Shown: piece by piece, positions 1 to 5,027 of the stretch | Layout: the number at the start of each line of letters is the position of its first letter | Position numbering within the stretch: the stretch's first letter is position 1 | Source of the DNA: Deltaproteobacteria bacterium | GTDB taxonomy: Bacteria; Desulfobacterota; Binatia; UBA12015 | Length of the DNA stretch: 5,027 bases | Direction: 5' to 3' | NCBI GenBank assembly: GCA_003447545.1 | Contig: DLYX01000237.1 | Coordinates: 1 to 5,027 of the forward strand | Translations under genes and position numbers: made by a program | The notes under the pieces: model-generated | What the model saw: the letters and a program-made list of their open reading frames with translations, nothing else | Told to the model about the DNA's origin: nothing | The model's database searches: none

Positions 1-42
1 CGAGTTCTGATCCACGAGTTCTGACGGGCGAGTTCTGCGGGA
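1..42. repeat. Three-copy 14-bp tandem repeat at the left edge
   Basis: The 9-mer CGAGTTCTG occurs at 1-9, 15-23 and 29-37, exactly 14 bp apart. The last five bases of each unit vary (ATCCA, ACGGG, CGGGA). A decayed fourth unit beginning CGAG follows at 43. The array touches the window edge and may continue to the left. A period of 14 is not a multiple of three and no open frame needs this stretch, so it looks intergenic. Its function is unknown: it could be a decayed minisatellite or a set of protein-binding sites. Confidence 0.6.
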
Positions 43-87
43 CGAGCCGGTCTCCTCGGGCTCCGGACTCGCAGGATTGCTGGCATC

Positions 88-122
88 CGGCCCGGTCACC
101 CCATGGGTGGCCGGGCCGTTTT
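88..122 (+). terminator. Rho-independent terminator-like hairpin, oriented for + strand transcription
   Basis: Bases 88-101 pair with 105-118 to give a 14-bp GC-rich stem (one G-U pair, 96 with 110) and a 3-base CAT loop. Four T residues follow at 119-122 on the + strand, so it best fits termination of a rightward transcript from a gene left of the window. On the minus strand it starts 5 nt after the transporter stop codon at 124 and has no U run behind it. It may still protect or end that mRNA, but it is not a canonical terminator in that direction. The stem is seen directly; its function is inferred. Confidence 0.6.
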
Positions 123-123
123 A

Positions 124-1506
124 TCAGGCCGGGTTCTCGGAGCCGGATGTCGCGGGGCGACCGGCTTGTGGGGCCGCGTGCGGATCGTCGCTGATTTCTT
201 CAAGCTCCAGGCCGCGCGTCTCGGGAAGCAGGAAGAGCGCGAGGCCGGCAATGATGGCAAAACAGCTGACGATGCTCTCCACGGTGGGTAGCGAGTACCC
301 CATGCTTTGGCCCCAACTGATCGACCATAAGCCAAGTGCTGCGCCAACCGTTCCCGTCAGGGTCATCCATCCCGCCGCCGTGCTGCGTTGGCTTGTGGGA
401 AAGGACTCGGTGACAATCGCCCGCAGCATGACGTTGGCGGCAACGCTGCCAAACGAAAGGATGATCCAGAAGATCGCGAGCTTATCGCTCGAGACGTGAA
501 AAAAATTGATCGCACCGAGCGGCAGCATGCACATCACGACCATGCCGACGGGGCGCCTGCCGAACCGGTCACCCAGGCGTCCGGCCGCGACGTTGGCCCA
601 AAGCGGGATCAGTCCGCCGACCAGGATCAGCGCCGAGTATTCCCATGGCTCCCAGCCGTGCTCTTCCAGAATGAAATAGGGAACAAATTGCATCACGGCC
701 AACTCGGAGGCGGCATAGATAAAGCAGGCCAGAGTCACCCCGAGCATGCGTTGCGGATAGGTGGTGAAGAGATCCCGAATGGGTTGGGCCCAGCCGAGAA
801 GGTTGCTGGTGGGGCCTTCCAGCTCGTCACGCTGCTGCTGGATCTCGGCGAAGCGCTTGGTTTCCGGAACGTTGCGCAAGAAAAGCGGCAGGAAGAGCAG
901 AGGCGCGGCTCCCACCAGATAGAGCGCTCGCCAGCCACCTGGGAGGACTTCGATCTGGCTGAAAAGGATCGCCGAGAGTCCGTAGCCAAGAGCGCCCAGT
1001 GCACCGAAGATTCCCATGCCCCAGCCGCGATGCTTGGCGGGGAATTCCTCGGAAATAATCACGATTGCGGTGGCAGAGAATGTGATGAACGAGACCCGAG
1101 CCAGCATTTGCAGGAGGGCGAAGACGAGGATCGTCGGGCTGAACGCGCTAGCCAAAGTGGCCAGACTCAGCCCGAGAAGAGAGGCCAGAAACACCTTGCG
1201 GCGCCCGAAGCGGTCGGCAAAAGGCAACAAGGCGAACGCCGGCAGCCCACCGAGCCGGATCAGCCCGGTCCAAAGGCCGAGGGTTTCTTCGGAGATTTCG
1301 AGATCAGCGGCAATGAAGCTGAGCGCCGAGGTGAGCAAGGAGAGGTCATAGGCCTCAAAGAAGACGGCCAGACCGACAGTTCCCAGAAGGGTGAGGGACT
1401 TGGCGTCAACGTCGGGGATGGCCCCGAGAAAAAAAGGAATCCACCAGGGTCTGCGCGTTCGCGTTGGCGGGACGGGGTCGGTGGGGTCCTCCGGTACATC
1501 AGACAT
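124..1506 (-). CDS. MFS transporter, metabolite/sugar:H+ symporter-like
   Basis: This 460-residue inner-membrane protein has about 12 hydrophobic segments in two groups of six (roughly residues 40-210 and 254-428), joined by a charged cytoplasmic loop at about 211-253. The MFS motif A appears twice, after TM2 (DRFGRR, 98-103) and after TM8 (GRLGDRFGRR, 309-318). PETKRF at 214-219 and PETRGLELEEI at 428-438 match the sugar-porter signatures at the ends of TM6 and TM12. TM1 carries FFEAYDLSLL (49-58), similar to aromatic-acid or metabolite:H+ symporters. Length is normal for the superfamily. The short hydrophilic N-terminus (1-35) and a Pro/Ser-rich C-terminal tail (439-460) are cytoplasmic. 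It starts with ATG, though the ribosome-binding site is weak (GGTG close to the start). It lies 41 nt downstream of the dioxygenase gene on the same strand and is probably co-transcribed, so it may import that enzyme's substrate or export its product. The MFS family is secure; the substrate is unknown. Confidence 0.93.
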   Translation of the reverse strand: MSDVPEDPTDPVPPTRTRRPWWIPFFLGAIPDVDAKSLTLLGTVGLAVFFEAYDLSLLTSALSFIAADLEISEETLGLWTGLIRLGGLPAFALLPFADRFGRRKVFLASLLGLSLATLASAFSPTILVFALLQMLARVSFITFSATAIVIISEEFPAKHRGWGMGIFGALGALGYGLSAILFSQIEVLPGGWRALYLVGAAPLLFLPLFLRNVPETKRFAEIQQQRDELEGPTSNLLGWAQPIRDLFTTYPQRMLGVTLACFIYAASELAVMQFVPYFILEEHGWEPWEYSALILVGGLIPLWANVAAGRLGDRFGRRPVGMVVMCMLPLGAINFFHVSSDKLAIFWIILSFGSVAANVMLRAIVTESFPTSQRSTAAGWMTLTGTVGAALGLWSISWGQSMGYSLPTVESIVSCFAIIAGLALFLLPETRGLELEEISDDPHAAPQAGRPATSGSENPA

Positions 1507-1547
1507 CTTGCACCGAGGTTAGCGGGGGGATGGGAGGGCCTGCAACT

Positions 1548-2348
1548 TCAAACGGGCGCACGGTCGCGCAGGACGGTCATCCAGTCATTGTTCGGGCTGG
1601 GCTGGCCCCAGATCTGCTCGGTGCGATCCACGGTAGCGCTCTCCGCGTAGTGATAGACCATCGCGGCGCGGACCTCGCCAGCCTCGTGGTCTGTCGAGCG
1701 GTGCATGAGGTGTCCGTGGAAGACCAGCAAATCGCCAGGTTGCATCAGGACACGCTCGGCGCCGTCCATTTCGCGGTCCACGATCTCGACGTAACCAAAG
1801 GGGGCATCGGGTCGCGGGTCGGTAATGGCGTCATGCACTGCTTCGGTCTGCGATCCCGGCAGCACCCAAAGCGGGCTGTTTTCCGCCCCGGCCTCGGTAA
1901 TCGCCAACCAGGCTCCGACCTGAAGGTCGCGATCAAAGGGGAAGTAGAAGGCGTCCTGATGCCACGGTTGGCCCAGGGCCCCGGGCTGTTTGAAGATGAA
2001 CTGCGAGAGAAAACAGTCGACATCCGGCCCCAGAATGTCGGCCATGATGGCCAGAAGCGCGGGGTCTGTCGCGCCGGCATGGAAGGTCGGGTCGTCTCGG
2101 TGCAGGCGAAAGATCTTGGAGGCCCGTTCTTCTCCCAGCCGTCCTGGCTGGTCGAGGCGCGTTTCACGCAGGACGTAGGCCGGAGCGATCGATTCCCCGG
2201 CGACTTCCGCCCGGGCCAGTTCCACGGCGCGATCCCAGAGTTTCCGGCAGGTCGGGCCCGAGGCAAAGCCACGTCGCACGAAGAAACCGTTTTCTTCCCA
2301 ATCGTTCTTCTCCGTTGGGGTGAGGCTGGTGGCGATGGGTCTGGTCAC
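1548..2348 (-). CDS. Phytanoyl-CoA dioxygenase (PhyH) family protein
   Basis: This is a 266-residue soluble, probably cytoplasmic enzyme of the Fe(II)/2-oxoglutarate-dependent dioxygenase superfamily. Such enzymes couple 2-oxoglutarate decarboxylation to hydroxylation of an organic substrate. The family HxD...H iron triad is visible as H130 and D132 in WHQDAFYF, and H216 in HLMHRS. R227 in EVRAAMVYHY lies where the family binds the 2-oxoglutarate carboxylate. The N-terminal segment NGFFVRRGF (20-28) is the usual PhyH opening. Length is typical. It starts with GTG at 2348; GGAG at 2357-2360 sits 8 nt upstream, and no ATG exists in the frame near there. The ectoine-hydroxylase (EctD) signature is absent, so the substrate cannot be assigned. 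It is the first gene of a probable two-gene unit with the MFS transporter, and is divergent from the VOC gene. A GAAGA x4 tract lies just upstream of its ribosome-binding site. The family is confident; true phytanoyl-CoA activity is not implied. Confidence 0.93.
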   Translation of the reverse strand: MTRPIATSLTPTEKNDWEENGFFVRRGFASGPTCRKLWDRAVELARAEVAGESIAPAYVLRETRLDQPGRLGEERASKIFRLHRDDPTFHAGATDPALLAIMADILGPDVDCFLSQFIFKQPGALGQPWHQDAFYFPFDRDLQVGAWLAITEAGAENSPLWVLPGSQTEAVHDAITDPRPDAPFGYVEIVDREMDGAERVLMQPGDLLVFHGHLMHRSTDHEAGEVRAAMVYHYAESATVDRTEQIWGQPSPNNDWMTVLRDRAPV

Positions 2349-2356
2349 GATTTCGT

Positions 2357-2360
2357 CTCC
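2357..2360 (-). promoter_or_regulatory. Ribosome-binding site of the PhyH-family gene
   Basis: On the minus strand GGAG is followed by an 8-nt spacer and the GTG codon at 2348. This is the main support for choosing a GTG start, because the reading frame has no methionine codon near its N-terminus. Confidence 0.6.
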
Positions 2361-2367
2361 GCTCTTT

Positions 2368-2387
2368 TCTTCTCTTCTCTTCTCTTC
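2368..2387. repeat. Pentanucleotide tract, TCTTC x4 (GAAGA x4 on the minus strand)
   Basis: Four perfect copies of TCTTC fill 2368-2387, inside a 26-nt pure pyrimidine run (2362-2387). Read in the direction of the dioxygenase gene this is a purine tract ending 20 nt before the GTG start and 8 nt before its GGAG. It lies in the 5' untranslated or promoter region. It could change length by slipped-strand mispairing, act as an A/G-rich translation enhancer, or be neutral. Confidence 0.75.
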
Positions 2388-2500
2388 GCGATTCCCGGGT
2401 CTTCTCTATTCTTGTCGCGGGTCCGGGCTCCGTTCCTCGGGATTGGAATATGAGTGGCCGGCTCTTGACGCTGGGGCAGGTGCCGGAGAGACTGCGGGAG

Positions 2501-2506
2501 AAAGGA
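2501..2506 (+). promoter_or_regulatory. Ribosome-binding site that sets the VOC gene start
   Basis: AAAGGA lies 9 nt upstream of the ATG at 2516. The in-frame ATG at 2450 has no comparable site before it. The 22 extra residues it would add precede the conserved HHLAF strand that normally sits at the extreme N-terminus of VOC proteins. Both points favour 2516 as the start. Confidence 0.65.
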
Positions 2507-2515
2507 ACTCTGGAA

Positions 2516-3061
2516 ATGCCCTATCATCATTTGGCGTTCGCTTCCCATAATACTGAAGCCACGGACTGTTTTTACCGCGAGGCGATGGGATTTACGCTCA
2601 GCAAGGTCGAAGTGGGCCCCACGCCCACGGGGGGATGGTCCAAGCATTTTTTCTACGATACCGGCGACGGTTCGATGATTGCTTTCTGGGAAATTCACGA
2701 CGAACAGATTCCTTCGCCGCCGACCACGGCGATCTCCACCGGTCTCGGCTTGCCGGAATGGGTGAATCACGTGGCCTTCGATGCACCGACTCGTGAGGAT
2801 CTCGACGAACATCGCAGCCGACTGAACCGCAACGGCTACGACGTGCTCGAAGTCGACCACGGGTGGTGCATCTCAATCTATATGCAGGACCCCAATGGCA
2901 TCATGGTCGAATTTTGCCATTCCACTCGTGAATTCACCGCCGAGGAAGTCGCCGAAGCAGCCGTCTTGCTGCGTGCCACAGAGCCACCCGCATCCTCGCC
3001 GCCACCGTCGGTTCGCGGCTTTGCCGGCGAGGGCCAACCTCTGCATTTGCGCAGCGCCTAG
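2516..3061 (+). CDS. VOC-superfamily protein (glyoxalase / extradiol dioxygenase fold)
   Basis: This 181-residue protein contains the two paired beta-alpha-beta-beta-beta modules of the vicinal-oxygen-chelate fold. The metal-ligand pattern is visible: H5 (HHLAF), E59 (IAFWE), H85 (WVNHVAF) and E132 (DPNGIMVEF). DPNG at 125-128 is the usual turn before the last metal-binding strand. This H-E-H-E set fits a glyoxalase-like or related divalent-metal enzyme. Extradiol ring-cleavage dioxygenases use an H-H-E triad, and E59 could stand outside such a triad, so ring cleavage is not excluded. Residues from about 155 to the end form a Pro/Ser/Ala-rich tail that is not part of the fold. Translation probably begins at 2516; an in-frame ATG at 2450 would add 22 residues of non-conserved sequence. 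It is divergent from the dioxygenase gene and convergent with the flavoprotein gene, so it is probably monocistronic. The substrate is unknown; the fold assignment is confident. Confidence 0.88.
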   Translation: MPYHHLAFASHNTEATDCFYREAMGFTLSKVEVGPTPTGGWSKHFFYDTGDGSMIAFWEIHDEQIPSPPTTAISTGLGLPEWVNHVAFDAPTREDLDEHRSRLNRNGYDVLEVDHGWCISIYMQDPNGIMVEFCHSTREFTAEEVAEAAVLLRATEPPASSPPPSVRGFAGEGQPLHLRSA

Positions 3062-3162
3062 CCCCGGCGGCCTTGCGGCCCGTAGCTCCGCCACGACCGT
3101 CCGCCACGCCCCTCTTCTTGCGACCAGGCCGCGGGTATCGAATGCTTTCGGAGCGATCGGAC
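3062..3162. other. Convergent intergenic gap between the VOC and flavoprotein genes
   Basis: This is 101 bp between the TAG of the + strand VOC gene and the TAA of the minus-strand flavoprotein gene. The only structure seen is a small GGCC-TTGC-GGCC stem (3069-3080) without a T run, and a 9-bp direct repeat TCCGCCACG at 3087-3095 and 3100-3108. No convincing intrinsic terminator is visible for either gene, so termination may be Rho-dependent or occur by transcript collision. Confidence 0.4.
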
Positions 3163-5027
3163 TTAGAGACGGCGCGCAGCGTGGAATCCGTCGCCGATGG
3201 CGCCTTCGAGATAGTCGACACCTGTGGCATCGCCGAGGACCTGTATCTCGGGAGCCATTCCGTCGAGCATCCGAGCTAACTCGGGGGCGGGCTCAAGGCC
3301 CGAGGCGATGATCACCGCATCCGCAGGCGTCGTTTCTTCGCCGACGGTCCCGTCGGGGTTTTTCTGCGTGTAAAAAACCGAATGGGCATCGATGCCGGTG
3401 GCCTCGGCCTCTCGGCAAACCTCGACGCCGAGTTCTTCGAGTTCGTGCAGGACGCGAAAGCGGCGCGGGTGGGCCATCTCCAACGCCGGGATTGCTTCTG
3501 ACGCCAGGATTTTGACCCGTCGACCTCGCTCCGCAAGAAACTCGGCAATCTCGCAGCCCACCAAGCCGCCGCCAAGGACGACCACGTTCTTGCCGATCGG
3601 CATATAGGCGTAGGAGGCTTTTCGAATGCGGGCGGGATCGGTGGTGAGTCCGGTCGCGCGGCCGATCCGGACCGCGAGCCGTCCGGTGCGCGAGATCTTC
3701 TTGTCAGCACCTGCATCCTCGCCACCGGTCAGGAGGCTGCGCAAATCGTCTCCGTCGAGCACGTGGTCCTGATCCACGCCCGGGATCTTCGGTCGCGATT
3801 TGGAGGCTCCGTGGCAAAGCAGCAGGACGTCGGGTTTCAGATCTCGAACAAGAGCGGCATCGACGGCTGTGTCGAGGCGAATTTCGACCTCGAGCAGCTG
3901 GAGCTGGTTTTCGTACCAGCGCAGGAGCCGCTCATTCGGTTCGTAGACGACCGCGCCAAACCGCAACGCGCCGCCGAGCTGCGAGCTTTTCTCGCAAAGG
4001 GTCACCCGATGCCCGCGGCTGGTGGCAATCCGCGCGGCTTCCATGCCGGCGGGCCCACCTCCGGCAATCAGAATATGCTTGCGGTCCTCGGGCCCCACGG
4101 TGTCGAGGTCGGCGAATTCCGTTTCGTGCGCCGTTACCGGGTTCACCGCGCAACGCACGGAGCGATCGAAGAAAGCCTGAGCCACGCATACGTAGCAATA
4201 GACACAGGGCCGAATCTCCGCGGCCTTGCCGTCACGTAATTTTCTCGGAAGTTCGGGATCCGCGAGCAATTTGCGCCCCATGGAGACCATGTCGAACACG
4301 CCCTTGGCGATCAGGGATTCGGCCTCGTCCGGTTCAATGCGGCCGACCGCGATCACCGGTACGGAAACCAGCGCGCGGATATCCTTGGCGAAATCGACAT
4401 AGGCCGACGGCGCATGGGGGAGGGGGCCGTCGGTGAAGCCCGGAGCCGAGGTGGCGTCGGCGTAGGCGGTCATATGAATGGCATCGGCACCGGCGGCGAC
4501 GGCCAGCTTTGCGGTCTGCTTCGCTTCCTCGAAGGTGATCCCGTCGGGTGTCCGGAATTCGCAGGCATCCAGCCGCACCAGTACCGGGAAATCCTCTCCG
4601 GCGCGCGCCTTGATCGCCCGGATGACCTCGCAAAGAAGACGGGCACGGTTTTCCTGCGAGCCGCCGTATTCGTCGTCGCGCCGATTCCAGCAGCGTGAAA
4701 GAAACTCCGAGAGCAGATAGCCATGCGCGCCATGGACTTCGACGGCATCGAATCCGGCACGCCGGCTGCGCTCGGCGGCAGAGGCGAATTTGTCGATCAC
4801 CCAGGCGATATCCTCATGGTCCGCTGCACGGATTTTTCCACCTCCGCCGGAGGCCTCGATCATCAGGGTGATCTCTTCGTGAGAGAGGTCGTTCCCCATG
4901 GTCATGCTGCCATGCCATTTTGGCTTTGATGGCATGAGGATGTCGCGGCCCTCCTTGGCGTCCAGCCGAGATACCTTGCCGTGATGCACCAATTGCAAGG
5001 CGATCTTGCTGCCGTGTCCATGCACTC
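3163..5027 (-). CDS. NADH:flavin oxidoreductase / 2,4-dienoyl-CoA reductase-like iron-sulfur flavoprotein (N-terminus missing)
   Basis: About 620 residues are visible (numbered from the GTG at 5025); the frame is open to the right edge. By comparison with E. coli 2,4-dienoyl-CoA reductase, roughly 60-70 N-terminal residues are outside. That GTG is internal, because IALQLVHHGK at 8-17 is a conserved strand of the barrel. Residues 1-270 are an old-yellow-enzyme FMN barrel with HGAHGYLLSEFL (98-109, Y103 the likely proton donor), YGGSQENR (120-127) and MGRKLLADPELPRK (249-262). A [4Fe-4S] site follows at C274, C277, C280 and C292. The C-terminal part is a disulfide-reductase-like FAD/NAD(P)H module with GGGPAG (322-327), GGGLVG (485-490) and a terminal LGDATG (597-602). 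Electrons would pass from NAD(P)H through FAD and the cluster to FMN, reducing an alkene in an enone, enoate or dienoyl-CoA, or acting as a trimethylamine-dehydrogenase-type enzyme. The cysteine spacing and the HMTAY segment (184-188) differ from classical FadH, so I do not name the gene. The family is secure; the substrate is unknown. Confidence 0.92.
   Translation of the reverse strand, partial: VHGHGSKIALQLVHHGKVSRLDAKEGRDILMPSKPKWHGSMTMGNDLSHEEITLMIEASGGGGKIRAADHEDIAWVIDKFASAAERSRRAGFDAVEVHGAHGYLLSEFLSRCWNRRDDEYGGSQENRARLLCEVIRAIKARAGEDFPVLVRLDACEFRTPDGITFEEAKQTAKLAVAAGADAIHMTAYADATSAPGFTDGPLPHAPSAYVDFAKDIRALVSVPVIAVGRIEPDEAESLIAKGVFDMVSMGRKLLADPELPRKLRDGKAAEIRPCVYCYVCVAQAFFDRSVRCAVNPVTAHETEFADLDTVGPEDRKHILIAGGGPAGMEAARIATSRGHRVTLCEKSSQLGGALRFGAVVYEPNERLLRWYENQLQLLEVEIRLDTAVDAALVRDLKPDVLLLCHGASKSRPKIPGVDQDHVLDGDDLRSLLTGGEDAGADKKISRTGRLAVRIGRATGLTTDPARIRKASYAYMPIGKNVVVLGGGLVGCEIAEFLAERGRRVKILASEAIPALEMAHPRRFRVLHELEELGVEVCREAEATGIDAHSVFYTQKNPDGTVGEETTPADAVIIASGLEPAPELARMLDGMAPEIQVLGDATGVDYLEGAIGDGFHAARRL

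Larger units (their letters stand above)
2349..2515. promoter_or_regulatory. Divergent intergenic region between the PhyH-family and VOC genes
   Basis: This 167-bp gap separates two genes transcribed away from each other, so it must hold both promoters unless distant ones are used. No promoter stands out. TTGACG at 2465-2470 (+) resembles a sigma-70 -35 box, but the segment 17 bp later (GAGACT) is a poor -10. The minus strand has only partial -10 matches. CGGGTC recurs at 2396-2401 and 2418-2423, 22 bp apart (two helical turns), too short to call an operator. Shared control of the two flanking transcripts is possible but unproven. Confidence 0.45.

Noticed and set aside
388..1650. A 420-codon open frame on the + strand, opposite the MFS transporter gene
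   Set aside because: Its product is rich in Arg, Glu, Gln and Gly with no recognisable domain, and it runs antisense to a well-supported transporter. Such frames arise from strong G/C third-position bias on the opposite strand.
1464..2453. A 329-codon open frame on the + strand, opposite the PhyH-family gene
   Set aside because: It covers the dioxygenase antisense, shows no family motif, and would overlap the divergent promoter region. The minus-strand frame has the complete iron-binding triad and a ribosome-binding site.
2450..2515. An upstream ATG that would extend the VOC protein by 22 residues
   Set aside because: It has no ribosome-binding site, and the added residues are not part of the VOC fold, which normally begins at HHLAF. 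The ATG at 2516 has AAAGGA 9 nt upstream.
3062..3162. A terminator between the two convergent genes
   Set aside because: Only a 4-bp GGCC stem without a T run is present; this is too weak to call.
3429..3447. CGAGTTCTT followed by CGAGTTCGT, resembling the left-edge tandem repeat
   Set aside because: The spacing is 9 bp, not 14, and it lies in the flavoprotein coding sequence, where it encodes part of the ELEELG segment. The similarity comes from glutamate/leucine codons.
5023..5025. The GTG at 5025 as the start of the flavoprotein gene
   Set aside because: It encodes an internal valine just before the conserved IALQLVHHGK strand of the FMN barrel. The family has a further N-terminal segment, so the gene must extend beyond the window.

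Overview
The window is a GC-rich stretch of bacterial chromosome. G/C-rich third positions leave long open frames on the strand opposite the real genes. There is no tRNA, rRNA, CRISPR array, transposase or phage gene in it. The gene content (an Fe(II)/2-oxoglutarate dioxygenase of the PhyH family, a major-facilitator transporter, a VOC-fold enzyme and an old-yellow-enzyme/2,4-dienoyl-CoA-reductase-like flavoprotein) resembles accessory catabolic regions of GC-rich Gram-negative environmental bacteria such as Proteobacteria, Myxococcota or Binatia-like lineages. That placement is a weak inference; nothing here fixes the taxon.

Layout. Bases 1-87 are non-coding and begin with three copies of a 14-bp tandem repeat. 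Bases 88-122 form a strong hairpin with a T run on the + strand, oriented as a terminator for a gene lying to the left. A minus-strand pair follows: a phytanoyl-CoA dioxygenase-family protein (1548-2348) and, 41 nt downstream, an MFS transporter (124-1506), probably one transcript. A 167-bp divergent intergenic region (2349-2515) carries a GAAGA x4 purine tract just upstream of the dioxygenase ribosome-binding site. On the other side is a plus-strand VOC-family metalloenzyme (2516-3061). After a 101-bp convergent gap, a long minus-strand flavoprotein gene (3163-5027) runs off the right edge; its N-terminus is missing.

How they may fit together (inference). The transporter could import a small organic or carboxylic substrate that the dioxygenase hydroxylates. 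The VOC enzyme and the ene-reductase-like flavoprotein could act on related intermediates. The shared neighbourhood is the only evidence for this, and no substrate can be named. The most distinctive sequence observation is the iron-sulfur cysteine spacing of the flavoprotein: C-x2-C-x2-C-x11-C, rather than the C-x2-C-x3-C-x11-C expected for 2,4-dienoyl-CoA reductase. I found no convincing evidence of a new biological system here.
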